Source: Prevotellaceae bacterium UBA6417 (GTDB lineage Bacteria > Bacteroidota > Bacteroidia > Bacteroidales > Bacteroidaceae). Taken from it: DNA of 28,164 bases. The translations under genes and the position numbers were made by a program. The DNA lies in the NCBI GenBank assembly GCA_002439755.1, contig DJPH01000061.1, positions 6,639 through 34,802 on the forward strand, given 5' to 3'. The first letter of the stretch is position 1. Each line of letters begins with the position of its first letter. Below are positions 14,942-24,174 of this stretch, one piece after another. The notes under the pieces were generated by a model that was given only the letters and a program-made list of their open reading frames with translations, had not been told where the DNA came from and did not search any database.

Positions 14942-17900
14942 ATGAAAAGAATTTATCATTTATTATTTCTCTGTGTTTTGGGCGTAATAATGGCTATGCA
15001 GGCAAAAGCCGAAGCCGTCTATACTTACGACCCCAATTCAAAGCTGATAATCAGTGCCAATCAGCTATCAGCCAATGCAAGTCAAGTAGGTGAAGGAGAT
15101 GACTGTATCGGAGTTTCCGCCCTGATTGACGGCATCAAGAACTGGTATCACACCGCATATAGCGGTGACGGACTGGTAGATGCCGACCACTATCTGCAAG
15201 TGCATCTGGACAATGCCTTGCAAAGGTTCTTCTATTCTTTTGTAGGTCGCGACGGTGTCAGTCACGACACATGGGATGATGTGGACGTATATGCTACCAA
15301 TACTCCCGATGACGAATCATCGTGGCAGAAAAGAGTTGAGTTGAGAGACATCATCAACGGAGACCCGAATGCACCCGAATATACCTCTAACGTGGTTGAC
15401 CTGGGTGAAAGCTTCAGCGACATACGTTTCGTAGTGATAAACACCACGAGCGGAAGGACGGAAGGAACATACAACCGTCATTTCTGGAATCTGGACGAGT
15501 TCCAGATGTTTGAGGCCTACGAAGTCAAAGACGAGAAAACCATGCTTTCACTGCTCGTTGACAGTATCAACGCACTTAAAATCAACCTTAACATAGGTAC
15601 AGAGCCGGGCTACTACACACAAGCTGCAGCCGATGCCTACATGCAGGCCTACAGCAACGCACAGACAGCCGTAGACAATGGCTCTTCAAGTGACGAAGAG
15701 TATAAAACCATTGGCAACGCCCTGCGCAAAGCACTGGCCGACCTGCGTGCCAGCATCATTCCTGTCACCGAAGGATACTATTACATTCTCAACAGTTACG
15801 CTGAATACTTCAACCAACAAGGTGTTGAAAAGAGCATCTATGCCAATGCCTACGGCAAACTCTGCTGGGAAAACCATGATCCCGAAAGTGCCTTCCACCT
15901 GTTCAAGTTCACAGCCCTGAGCGACAGCTCATTCTCCATTCAGAACATGGCCACCAAGCAGTTCATAGGCGAAGCCGACGGCTTCGATGCCCTTGTGCCC
16001 ATGACCAATGAACAGAACGTGGCATATTTGTTCAAGCATCTTGACAATTCGTACAGCTACAACATCCGCACCGTAGACAACGAATATCCATTCCATACCC
16101 GTGGTCACTCGAGCGGTGCAGGCATCTCGGGTGATATCTGCACCTATCCGGGTGGGGTAGGCTCAGCTTCGGCATGGAAGCTGATAAGGGTAACCGACGA
16201 AGAGCTGATAAAGAGACTCAGCGAAGAAGGAGCCGTCAAGGCAGCCACCGAACTGGTGAGCGACGCCATTGCCTCTGCTAAGGAAAACATTAAGAAAACC
16301 TACGATTACGCAGGCCTCATCACCAATGCCGATGACGATGACCCTGAAAACTGCCAATTCAGCAGTAATGCCAAGGAGACCAAGGAAGGCTCGTTCAAGG
16401 GACTCATTGATGATGATCCCAACACATTCTTCCACTCGTTCTGGAGCGAAGCCGGACCCGATGAGCCGCACAACCTGCAGGCCGACCTCAAGGAAAAGCA
16501 GGAAGGAATATTCTTTAAATTCACTCCGCGCCAGGGCACCGCTTATTTTGATACGCCGAGCGACTTCTATATATATGGTACCAACGATGACGAGCTGGGC
16601 AAGGATCCTACGAGCGCCAACACAGACTGGACGGAAGTAGACCACATAACGAGCGGTTATCCCACCAATGCCAGCACTTCATATATATCTGAATCGTACA
16701 CCTTCCCCTACCGTTACTTCCGCATAGTTGTAGAGGAAACCGTATCGGGACGCGCGAATACTACAAGCGGATACAAATACTTTAACTTCAGTGCCTTCCA
16801 GATATACAGCACCACTCCTTTGGAGAGCTCGGAATACTATACGGTGAAAGGCATGAAGGAAGCCGTAGACAACCTGGAAGCACTCGTCAAGGCCGCAGAA
16901 GGAAAGATTGCCGACAAGACCGTTGTCAGCAGTGACACCACAGCTATTCTTGAGGCAATCAGAACCGTCAACAGCCTGTATATGGATCGCAGTATCATCT
17001 ATAACAAGATGAAAGAACTGGTAGCTGAAGGAGAAAAAGCTTATGAAAAGGCTACGCGCTCCTCGATTGAACTCATTACTGACGCAGACCAGTTCAGCAG
17101 TAACAACAGCAGTGTGGCCAATTATTCAAGCTTCGAACACTTGATTGACGGAAATACACACTACAACAACAATTTCCACTCCATCTGGAATACGGCCATG
17201 CAGAATGCAGAGATTACAGCCGAAGAGTGGATTGCCACAATGAACAGCGAAGCCAATGCCATACATACTGGAACAGGCTACCACAACCTGCAGGTAAAAC
17301 TGAACAGACCTATCAGCAGCTTCAAGTTTGAGTACATAGGACGTACCGGGACTCTTATTGTAGATAACCCGACCGACATAGAAGTCTATGTGACCAACGA
17401 TGACGAGCTGGGTGCATCGACCGACCAGGCCGACATCGACAAGTGGACACTGTTGACAGAACTCACCGAAGGATTCCCGGGAAAAGAGGCCGGTGCACGC
17501 TATATGTCACCTAACCTGAAGCTCGAAAGCGGCGAAACCTTCAAGTATGTGCGTTTTGTTATCAAGCACACGGCCATGGAGGGTACAGAGACCTACCGTC
17601 AATTTGCCAATCCCGACGTTACCGGTATTACCTGGAACGTAGGCGAATGGCAGATGTATCAAGAGCTCGACAAGCCGCAATCCGAATACATCGAAGGCAT
17701 GAAAGAAGCTTGCGAAGCACTGAAAGCACTGATGGACAAAGCAGCCACCATCGACCTTTATCACTCTACCGACAGTGCCATCAACGTAAGTCTTAAAGAG
17801 GCTATTATGAAACTGAAAAGCCTGTATGCCGATACCAAGGAACTTAGCAACCTTATCAAGAAGTACAAAGGTTATGTTGAGTCTTCCGTTGTCAGTGAAG

Positions 17901-19177
17901 AAAACTACGGTATAGGCTACGTTGACACTCAGGAAGCCATCGACGAATTCGACAAGAGCATAGATGAAGCCGGCAACATGGTAGACTACAGCATGCCGAC
18001 CACTACTGCCGTCAATGCAGCCATTGCCAAGCTGAACGAAGCTTACAAGACATTCATGACCCATGTAGGCCAGATTGAGCCTTACAAGTGGTACAACATC
18101 ATTTCGGGTGCCACACGTGCCTTTGCCGTGAACCAGCCGGTATTCTTAGGTTCCACTTCCACAGGTGCAGTGCTCAAGATTGGTGGTTATCCCATCGATG
18201 AGGTATTGCCCGAAACAGATCCTTATGCCATCTGGCGTTTCGTACCCATCGAAGGACAGGAAGGTCAGTATGCCATCCAGAGCCTGGGTACCGGACAGTA
18301 CTTCGGCGCATACCGCGGCAAAGGTGCCGACCTGGCTCCGCTGATGTCGCACGAAAAGACACCTTACCAGCTTTACTACTATGGCAACGGTAAATTCAAG
18401 TTGCAACAAGTGGGCGTTGAAGACGACTTCAACTGTCTGAAGGTTGACGGCACGAATCTTTTAGTGCTCAACTATCCTGCCAACGGTGACCACCAGCAGT
18501 CGTGGATATTCAAGCCTGTTGAAGAAGGTCAGGAACTTTCTATCAACTACTATTTTGAAAACAACATCCAGATTATGACACTTCCGTTTGAAATCAACGA
18601 CGACTGCCCCATTGCAGCCATCAATGAGGACGTGAAGACCTATGCTGTCAAGAACATCACAACGGGCGAAGAGACCCGTCTTGAGCTGACTGAAAAGAAC
18701 AACTTCAAGGCAGGTGAACCTTTCATAATCGTTACCGGCGACTATAAAGCCTATGACGGAGAGACCAAACACCCCATCCGCTTGGTTCTGCCCACAGAGG
18801 TGACCGATACTTCTGCCATTGTTGCCAACGGTTTGACAGGTACTTTGGAAGGTATGACCATCAACAAAGTAGGTATGGGTATCTTTACCGATGCCAAGTT
18901 AATGGCCACCGGCGCACAGACAACCATTGAAGGACGCTTCGGATATATAGATCCCAAGCTGGTCGTTGACAACGCAGAAGCAACTGCCGACCTTATCATC
19001 ACCACCAACGAAAAGGTAGGCATTAAGGCTACCACCGTGGTCAATACCAAAGACATCGTCAATGTCTACACCATCGATGGCAAGCTGCTGAAACGCAATG
19101 TCAAGGCCGGTGAAGCCCTGAAGAACCTGAAGAAAGGTATTTATATCATAGGTAAGAAGAAGATTGCCGTGAAATAA
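14942..19177 (+). CDS. Large secreted multidomain discoidin (F5/8C-like) surface protein with probable T9SS tail
   Basis: This 1411-residue protein has a signal peptide at about 1-23. I see three discoidin/F5/8C-like regions, near residues 30-195, 450-625 and 705-915, each with a LIDG or LIDD motif, an aromatic-rich strand set and an RFV/RIVV strand. Helical FIVAR-like linkers lie between them (about 200-275, 630-700, 915-1035). Two lectin-like beta-trefoil candidates begin with YYYILN (275-415) and KWYNII (1040-1200). The C-terminal 40 residues (NVYTIDGKLLKR ... GIYIIGKKKIAVK) match the pattern of a type IX secretion sorting domain. No catalytic domain is evident. Together this suggests a surface or released carbohydrate-binding protein or adhesin. 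It is alone between its own promoter and terminator. Domain names are by pattern and the borders are approximate. Confidence 0.75.
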   Translation: MKRIYHLLFLCVLGVIMAMQAKAEAVYTYDPNSKLIISANQLSANASQVGEGDDCIGVSALIDGIKNWYHTAYSGDGLVDADHYLQVHLDNALQRFFYSFVGRDGVSHDTWDDVDVYATNTPDDESSWQKRVELRDIINGDPNAPEYTSNVVDLGESFSDIRFVVINTTSGRTEGTYNRHFWNLDEFQMFEAYEVKDEKTMLSLLVDSINALKINLNIGTEPGYYTQAAADAYMQAYSNAQTAVDNGSSSDEEYKTIGNALRKALADLRASIIPVTEGYYYILNSYAEYFNQQGVEKSIYANAYGKLCWENHDPESAFHLFKFTALSDSSFSIQNMATKQFIGEADGFDALVPMTNEQNVAYLFKHLDNSYSYNIRTVDNEYPFHTRGHSSGAGISGDICTYPGGVGSASAWKLIRVTDEELIKRLSEEGAVKAATELVSDAIASAKENIKKTYDYAGLITNADDDDPENCQFSSNAKETKEGSFKGLIDDDPNTFFHSFWSEAGPDEPHNLQADLKEKQEGIFFKFTPRQGTAYFDTPSDFYIYGTNDDELGKDPTSANTDWTEVDHITSGYPTNASTSYISESYTFPYRYFRIVVEETVSGRANTTSGYKYFNFSAFQIYSTTPLESSEYYTVKGMKEAVDNLEALVKAAEGKIADKTVVSSDTTAILEAIRTVNSLYMDRSIIYNKMKELVAEGEKAYEKATRSSIELITDADQFSSNNSSVANYSSFEHLIDGNTHYNNNFHSIWNTAMQNAEITAEEWIATMNSEANAIHTGTGYHNLQVKLNRPISSFKFEYIGRTGTLIVDNPTDIEVYVTNDDELGASTDQADIDKWTLLTELTEGFPGKEAGARYMSPNLKLESGETFKYVRFVIKHTAMEGTETYRQFANPDVTGITWNVGEWQMYQELDKPQSEYIEGMKEACEALKALMDKAATIDLYHSTDSAINVSLKEAIMKLKSLYADTKELSNLIKKYKGYVESSVVSEENYGIGYVDTQEAIDEFDKSIDEAGNMVDYSMPTTTAVNAAIAKLNEAYKTFMTHVGQIEPYKWYNIISGATRAFAVNQPVFLGSTSTGAVLKIGGYPIDEVLPETDPYAIWRFVPIEGQEGQYAIQSLGTGQYFGAYRGKGADLAPLMSHEKTPYQLYYYGNGKFKLQQVGVEDDFNCLKVDGTNLLVLNYPANGDHQQSWIFKPVEEGQELSINYYFENNIQIMTLPFEINDDCPIAAINEDVKTYAVKNITTGEETRLELTEKNNFKAGEPFIIVTGDYKAYDGETKHPIRLVLPTEVTDTSAIVANGLTGTLEGMTINKVGMGIFTDAKLMATGAQTTIEGRFGYIDPKLVVDNAEATADLIITTNEKVGIKATTVVNTKDIVNVYTIDGKLLKRNVKAGEALKNLKKGIYIIGKKKIAVK

Positions 19178-19200
19178 ATTCTGAAATCATGATAATTGCG

Positions 19201-19239
19201 GGCTGCAAGTTTCTTGAAAAAGAGCTTGCAGCCTTTTTT
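19201..19239 (+). terminator. Rho-independent terminator after the discoidin-domain protein
   Basis: GGCTGCAAG at 19201-19209 pairs perfectly with CTTGCAGCC at 19225-19233 across a 15-base loop and is followed by six T residues. Confidence 0.9.
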
Positions 19240-19256
19240 GTTTGCAGTCGTTTTCA

Positions 19257-19264
19257 TAACTTTG
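19257..19264 (+). promoter_or_regulatory. -7 promoter element of the RNA methyltransferase gene
   Basis: TAACTTTG matches TAnnTTTG, 22 bases before the ATG at 19287. A TTTG lies 16 bases upstream, at the end of the preceding terminator tract. Confidence 0.65.
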
Positions 19265-19286
19265 CCCACACAAAACAACACCCGTC

Positions 19287-19814
19287 ATGCGAAAGCTTAA
19301 GGTAACCGAACTCGACAGACTCACCATAGATGAATTCCGTAAGTCAGAGAAACTGCCCCTCGTCATCGTATTGGACAACATCAGAAGCATGTATAATGTT
19401 GGGTCGATATTCAGGACTGCCGATGCCTTTCGCATCGAGAAAATCATTCTGTGCGGCATCACCGCCGTTCCTCCCATGGCCGAAATCCACAAGACAGCCC
19501 TCGGAGCCGAGGATTCGGTAGAGTGGATCTACATGGACGATGCCGCTAAGGCCGTCACTTCACTCATAGAGGAAGGCTATTATACCATGGCGGTGGAACA
19601 AGTGGAAAACAGCCTTAAACTGCATCAATGGCAGCCACAAAAAGGGCAGCGATATGCTCTCGTTGTGGGCAACGAAGTGAAAGGCGTGCAACAGCATGTA
19701 GTAGACCTGTGCCATGCAAGCCTCGAAATTCCGCAACTGGGCACCAAGCATTCGTTGAACGTTTCAAACACAGCTTCCATCGTGATGTGGGAGTTTGCCC
19801 GTCACTACCTCTAA
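19287..19814 (+). CDS. SpoU/TrmH-family RNA 2'-O-methyltransferase
   Basis: This 175-residue protein carries all three SPOUT signature motifs: motif 1 NIRSMYNVGSIFRTADAF (31-48, with N37 and R43), motif 2 VVGNEVKGV (about 126-134, E130) and motif 3 IPQLGTKHSLNVSNTASI (about 147-164). These build the trefoil-knot SAM site of enzymes that 2'-O-methylate tRNA or rRNA ribose. It lacks the N-terminal extension found in RlmB, so it is a minimal SpoU-type enzyme; the target nucleotide cannot be told. Cytoplasmic. The gene has its own promoter. No terminator hairpin follows; the next 720 bases are non-coding. Confidence 0.85.
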   Translation: MRKLKVTELDRLTIDEFRKSEKLPLVIVLDNIRSMYNVGSIFRTADAFRIEKIILCGITAVPPMAEIHKTALGAEDSVEWIYMDDAAKAVTSLIEEGYYTMAVEQVENSLKLHQWQPQKGQRYALVVGNEVKGVQQHVVDLCHASLEIPQLGTKHSLNVSNTASIVMWEFARHYL

Positions 19815-19852
19815 GCATCTTTTTTCAGATATATAGGATTGCACCTTACGAT

Positions 19853-19965
19853 GTGTACAGATCGCATGTGTTTCATGTACAGGAAACAATGTGTGACATG
19901 TACAGGAAACAACGTGTTTCAAGCCAGGAAACAACCTGCGATATGTACAGACCGCAACGCACATC
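19853..19965. repeat. Tandem repeat of about five 22-23-base units with TGTACAG core
   Basis: Units start near 19853, 19875, 19898, 19921 and 19943 with lengths of 22 or 23. Units 2 and 3 are nearly identical (ATGTACAGGAAACAA then GTGTGAC or GTGTTTC). Units 1, 4 and 5 are degenerate, and unit 4 has lost the TGTACAG core. Between units GTTTC and GAAAC flank TGTACA as an inverted repeat, giving protein-site-like symmetry every two helical turns. Confidence 0.7.
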
Positions 19966-19986
19966 GGCCACAACGCAGAAAAAAGC

Positions 19987-20436
19987 TGTGGAAAAGCTGT
20001 GGAAAAACAGCCTTTCCGATGTTCAAAACCCGTTGAAAAGCCTGTTGGAAACTATGGTTCAAACAGACAAAAAAAGCATCATTGTTTTTGCACCTCACTA
20101 ACACGCTTATGAACAAGTTGGCCACCGCAAAACCCGCCTTATACACATACAGTAGCTGAAAAACAATGTCAACAGGCAAGTTTTCAACAGCTGTTAATAA
20201 GTAAGCCCTATATTTTCGCAATCTATATGTTGCACTTACATTTACAAGAGTGGGGCAGCTGTTGATTAACGGTGGAAACCTTCGGCTCTAAAGTTGACAA
20301 CTTCATGGCCAAGAAAATTCAGGGGAAAGTATCAACAGTTTCCACAGGCCATCATCATATACATTATTTCCGGGAAGAAGAAACACTGACTTCTTACTAT
20401 AAAAATACTATGTTGATGATGGTGGACGGTGGAAAA
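19987..20436. other. Cluster of DnaA-box-like 9-mers, candidate replication origin or DnaA-controlled region
   Basis: Sites matching or close to TTATNCACA occur on both strands: TGTGGAAAA at 19987 and 19998 (11 bases apart), TTATACACA at 20139 (exact consensus), TTTTCAACA at 20181 next to TGTTAATAA at 20192, TGTTGATTA at 20260, TATCAACAG at 20330 next to TTTCCACAG at 20339, TGTTGATGA at 20411 and GGTGGAAAA at 20428. Density in a gene-free region fits an oriC. Against it, genes on both sides run the same way. dnaA itself is not in the window. Confidence 0.4.
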
Positions 20437-20536
20437 GTCGGCGTGTGATGACTGTGGTCATGAAAAACAAGTAAATTTGCTGTTACATTTCTGTAGTTTT
20501 CGCGTCTTAGCATTAGTAACATCAAAACCCAAAAAT

Positions 20537-21415
20537 ATGAGAACTTCAAGGAAAAAGATGAGAAGATGGAAATCTTTAGGAGCCATTTTGATGATAGCTG
20601 CCTTTATGCAGCCATTGAGCGCATGCAGCAACAAGTCGGCTATTGACGGCAACAGGCAGCAGCAAGCTCTCTTTGACAGCAACGAACAGACCTACCTGTC
20701 GAATGTCAATGTTTCTAGGACGACAATCGACATAGACCGCAATTTCAGGGGTATAGACGTGGAGATGCAGACTTATGTTGTGTTTGAACAAAGCAACGAA
20801 TTGTCTGTAAAAGTCAACATTCCCAAGTCGATGCAGAAGAAGGTAAAGGTGTTTTATGAAGAAGGCTGCATCAAGGTAAAGGCAAAAGGCAATATTTCCT
20901 CCGATGGAAATAATGAAAGTGTCATGATAAACATCAAGGCACCGCGGCTGCAATATGTAGATTTGAGCGGAGCGAGCCAGCTCAACATAAGAGGTCGGCT
21001 GCAACAAAAGGAAGAGCTAGAACTGGATATTTCGGGAGCCAGCTCTATAAGATGCAATGAGCTGACCGGCTGCAAACAACTTGAAATCGACCTTTCCGGA
21101 GCCAGCAATGTAAATTTAAATAGTGTCTCCTGTGGCAGTATATCCATAGACCATTCGGGAGCCAGTTCGATGACCTTGCGGAAAATAGAGACAGGCAACG
21201 TATCTGTAGACTTGAGTGGTGCGTCATACTTGTTGCTGTCGGGCAACATGAAAGCACTGACATCAGATGTGAGCGGCTGTTCTTCACTGATATTGAAGGG
21301 AAGCGGCGGCGAGGCTTATTTAGGCGTAAGCGGAGTGTCAAAGGTAGATTGCAAGGAATTCGACTGCAACAGTTATAAGGAATCTGTCAGCGGTAACTCG
21401 AAAATAATCCGCTGA
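20537..21415 (+). CDS. DUF2807 (head-GIN domain) lipoprotein
   Basis: This 292-residue protein has a basic N-terminus, a hydrophobic segment and a lipobox PLSAC with C30, so it is anchored as a lipoprotein. The rest is a DUF2807/GIN-type auto-transporter-like adhesin head: an N-terminal strand set (NFRGIDVEMQTYVVFEQ), then a right-handed beta-helix made of eight turns. Each turn of about 20 residues carries a D-SGAS-type motif, degenerating to SGCS, SGVS and SGNS towards the C-terminus. Such proteins are common in Bacteroidetes; their role is unknown, with surface adhesion or anti-sigma-linked sensing proposed. The start at 20537 is chosen because it opens the signal peptide; the longer frame from 20429 begins inside the DnaA-box-like cluster. 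It is followed by a terminator at 21435. Confidence 0.85.
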   Translation: MRTSRKKMRRWKSLGAILMIAAFMQPLSACSNKSAIDGNRQQQALFDSNEQTYLSNVNVSRTTIDIDRNFRGIDVEMQTYVVFEQSNELSVKVNIPKSMQKKVKVFYEEGCIKVKAKGNISSDGNNESVMINIKAPRLQYVDLSGASQLNIRGRLQQKEELELDISGASSIRCNELTGCKQLEIDLSGASNVNLNSVSCGSISIDHSGASSMTLRKIETGNVSVDLSGASYLLLSGNMKALTSDVSGCSSLILKGSGGEAYLGVSGVSKVDCKEFDCNSYKESVSGNSKIIR

Positions 21416-21434
21416 AAACTATATAACAAATCAA

Positions 21435-21474
21435 CTCCGGCAAGGCACTGCAACGCCATTGTCGGAGTTTTTTT
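21435..21474 (+). terminator. Rho-independent terminator after the DUF2807 gene
   Basis: CTCCGGCAA-GGC from 21435 pairs with GCC-ATTGTCGGAG ending at 21467, 12 pairs with one bulged A and one G-U, and is followed by seven T residues. The T tract runs directly into the promoter of mutS. Confidence 0.85.
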
Positions 21475-21475
21475 G

Positions 21476-21483
21476 TACTTTTG
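21476..21483 (+). promoter_or_regulatory. -7 promoter element of mutS
   Basis: TACTTTTG matches TAnnTTTG, 23 bases before the ATG at 21507, immediately after the preceding terminator's T tract. Confidence 0.65.
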
Positions 21484-21506
21484 TTTGGATATTAGAGAAA
21501 CAACCA

Positions 21507-24116
21507 ATGGCCGACGAAACGCAGACCCCCATGATGGCACAGTACAGGAGCTTGAAAAGCAAGCATCCCGATGCCATACTGCTGTTTCGTTGCGGAGACT
21601 TCTATGAAACTTATCAGGAGGATGCCGAACTGGCCTCGTCGATATTGGGAATAACGCTAACCCACAGAAACAACAAGGGACCGCAGCCCGGGATAGAAAT
21701 GGCAGGATTTCCGCATCATGCCCTCGACACCTATCTTCCCAAACTGATACGTGCCGGCCACAGAGTTGCCATATGCGATCAGTTGGAAGATCCTAAACTG
21801 ACCAAGAAACTTGTAAGGCGCGGCATCACCGAACTGGTGACACCTGGGGTAGTACTCAGCGACAACGTACTTGAAAGCAAGCAAAACAACTTCCTCGCAG
21901 CCCTGAACATGGGCCGAGGCACCTGCGGCATTTCACTGCTCGATGTGTCGACAGGCGAATTTGCAATTGCCGAGGGCAACATGGACTATATGGCCAAGCT
22001 CATCATGAATTTTCAGCCAAAAGAAGTGCTCGTCATCAGGGGAAGCAAGGAGAAATATCAAAGAATTTTGGGTCAGCGTACATTCACCTTTGAGCTCGAT
22101 GAGTGGGTGTTCAATGAAAAAAATGCCGTAGAAAGGCTTTGCCGCCACTTCAACGTAAAGAACCTTAAGGGATTCGGCATAGCCCACATGGAGACAGCTC
22201 TCACCGCAGCCGGTGCAATACTCTACTATCTTGAAGACACACGTCATACCCACATATCCCACATCACATCCCTGAAGCGCATAGACGAAGACCGCTATGT
22301 TAGGATGGACAACTTCACGTTGCGCAACCTTGAAGTGACAGCTCCCCTGAATGAAGGTGGCAGCAGCCTGTTGGATATCATCGACAAAACCGTCACCCCG
22401 ATGGGCGGACGCATGCTTCGCCGGTGGCTCTCATTCCCCCTTTGCGACATAAACGATATAAAGCGCAGGCAGGATTGTGTGGAATACTTATATGGCGATG
22501 TGTCGCTACGCGAATCACTTATCGGCACATTGCAACCTGTGGGCGATATGGAACGCTTGATATCCAAAGCCGCAGTGGGACGCGTCAATCCCAGAGAAAT
22601 GCAACAGCTGCGCCACGATCTCGATGCCGTTGCCGCAGTTCGTGAATCATGCCTGGCAAGTTCGCTCAAAGAGCTGCGCAAAATAGGAGAGGGCATGGAT
22701 GCATGTATACAGTTGAGAGACAGGATAGCCAACACACTGCAACCTAATCCTCCCATCCTGACAAGCAAGGGAGGATACATTGCCGATGGCGTCAGTCAAG
22801 AGCTGGATGAGCTGCGACAAATATCACAAAACAGCCGACAGTATCTTGCAGACCTGCAGGAACGCGAGGCACAACGCACCGGAATACAAAGTCTGAAGAT
22901 AGGCTTCAACAACGTATTTGGCTATTATCTCGAAGTGAGAAATACGTTCAAAGACCGTGTTCCCACCGATTGGATAAGAAAACAGACCCTGGTCAATGCC
23001 GAACGCTATATAACACAAGAACTGAAAGACTATGAAGAAAAGATACTCGGTGCCGAAGAAAAGATACTGCTCATCGAAAGCACGCTGTTTCGGCAACTGG
23101 TAGATGAAACCCTGCACCACATAGACGCGATGCAAAAGGATGCGGCTGCATTGGCCGTGATCGATTGCTTTCTCAGTATGGCTGCCGTGGCCGAAGAAAG
23201 AAAATATGTACGTCCCGTAGTCGACGACACCACTCAGCTGGATATACGACAAGGCCGACATCCCGTGATAGAAACACAGATGGAAGCCGGCGAAACCTAT
23301 GTGCCCAACGATGTGTGCCTGGACACTGACAAACAGCAGATAATCATCATCACCGGTCCTAATATGGCAGGAAAGTCGGCTTTGCTGCGCCAGACAGCCC
23401 TGATAGTGCTACTGGCACAGGTGGGAAGCTACGTACCTGCCGAAAGCGCCCGTATAGGAGTGGTAGACAAAATATTCACACGAGTAGGAGCAAGCGACAA
23501 TATCTCGAGGGGCGAATCGACATTTATGGTAGAGATGAGCGAGGCAGCATCCATCATGAACAGCTTTACCGAAAGAAGCCTTGTGCTGTTTGACGAACTA
23601 GGTCGCGGCACCTCGACCTATGACGGCATATCGATAGCATGGTCCATAGTGGAATATCTTCATGAAAACCCCAAAGGACATCCGCGCACACTGTTTGCCA
23701 CCCATTATCACGAACTCAATGAAATGGAAAAGACATTTCCAAGAATACACAACTACAATGTGTCAGTCAAGGAAATAGACCACCGCATCATATTCCTGCG
23801 TAAGCTGGTGAAGGGGGGAAGTGCCCACTCATTCGGCATACACGTGGCACAGATAGCCGGCATGCCTCCAAGCATCGTGAAGAGGGCAGAGCGCATACTG
23901 GAAGAACTTGAAAAGAACAACAGCGGAGGAAATGTGTCAAAACCCACCCGCGAAATCAGCCAAAGCAGGGAAGGGATGCAGCTCAACTTCTTTCAGCTTG
24001 ACGATCCTGTGTTGTGCCAAATACGCGACCGTATAGTCAATCTCAATATCAATGCACTCACACCCATTGAGGCACTCAACATATTAAACGACATAAAAAA
24101 CATCGTTAAAAGTTGA
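21507..24116 (+). CDS. mutS: DNA mismatch repair protein MutS
   Basis: This 869-residue protein recognises base mismatches and small loops and starts methyl-independent repair with MutL. The mismatch-reading motif is F32-Y33-E34 in CGDFYE (E. coli F36 and E38). The connector, lever and clamp domains follow. The ATPase carries Walker A GPNMAGKS at 617-624 (K623), the ST-rich loop SRGESTFMVEMSE, and Walker B VLFDELGRGTSTYDG with D696 and E697, then the FATHYHEL motif. The length is normal for MutS1. The start at 21507 gives the usual short N-terminus before MAQY; the longer frame from 21459 would begin inside the terminator. It is between its own promoter and that of the GH127 gene, whose -33 element begins directly after the stop. 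Confidence 0.95.
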   Translation: MADETQTPMMAQYRSLKSKHPDAILLFRCGDFYETYQEDAELASSILGITLTHRNNKGPQPGIEMAGFPHHALDTYLPKLIRAGHRVAICDQLEDPKLTKKLVRRGITELVTPGVVLSDNVLESKQNNFLAALNMGRGTCGISLLDVSTGEFAIAEGNMDYMAKLIMNFQPKEVLVIRGSKEKYQRILGQRTFTFELDEWVFNEKNAVERLCRHFNVKNLKGFGIAHMETALTAAGAILYYLEDTRHTHISHITSLKRIDEDRYVRMDNFTLRNLEVTAPLNEGGSSLLDIIDKTVTPMGGRMLRRWLSFPLCDINDIKRRQDCVEYLYGDVSLRESLIGTLQPVGDMERLISKAAVGRVNPREMQQLRHDLDAVAAVRESCLASSLKELRKIGEGMDACIQLRDRIANTLQPNPPILTSKGGYIADGVSQELDELRQISQNSRQYLADLQEREAQRTGIQSLKIGFNNVFGYYLEVRNTFKDRVPTDWIRKQTLVNAERYITQELKDYEEKILGAEEKILLIESTLFRQLVDETLHHIDAMQKDAAALAVIDCFLSMAAVAEERKYVRPVVDDTTQLDIRQGRHPVIETQMEAGETYVPNDVCLDTDKQQIIIITGPNMAGKSALLRQTALIVLLAQVGSYVPAESARIGVVDKIFTRVGASDNISRGESTFMVEMSEAASIMNSFTERSLVLFDELGRGTSTYDGISIAWSIVEYLHENPKGHPRTLFATHYHELNEMEKTFPRIHNYNVSVKEIDHRIIFLRKLVKGGSAHSFGIHVAQIAGMPPSIVKRAERILEELEKNNSGGNVSKPTREISQSREGMQLNFFQLDDPVLCQIRDRIVNLNINALTPIEALNILNDIKNIVKS

Positions 24117-24136
24117 TTTGTGTCGTGTGAAATACC

Positions 24137-24144
24137 TATTTTTG
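24137..24144 (+). promoter_or_regulatory. -7 promoter element of the GH127 gene
   Basis: TATTTTTG matches TAnnTTTG, 30 bases before the ATG at 24175. A TTTG at 24117-24120, directly after the mutS stop, lies 16 bases upstream, slightly short of the usual spacing. Confidence 0.6.
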
Positions 24145-24174
24145 CATGGAAAAGATTCCTAAATTAACTATAAG

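Larger units (their letters stand above)
19815..20536. other. Long gene-free region with repeats and DnaA-box-like motifs
   Basis: No credible gene is seen in these 722 bases; the open frames on both strands are low-complexity shadows of the repeats. The left part holds the 23-base tandem repeat (19853-19965). The middle and right parts hold many DnaA-box-like 9-mers (19987-20436), with an AT-rich patch near 20201-20250. The last part should carry the promoter of the DUF2807 gene; TTTG at 20476 and TAGTTTTC at 20494 are weak candidates. Confidence 0.75.

Noticed and set aside
19853..19965. CRISPR array
   Set aside because: Units are adjacent 22-23-mers without spacers, and there are no cas genes.
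20429..20536. Extended N-terminus of the DUF2807 protein
   Set aside because: The added residues come from the DnaA-box-like region and precede a clear lipoprotein signal peptide.
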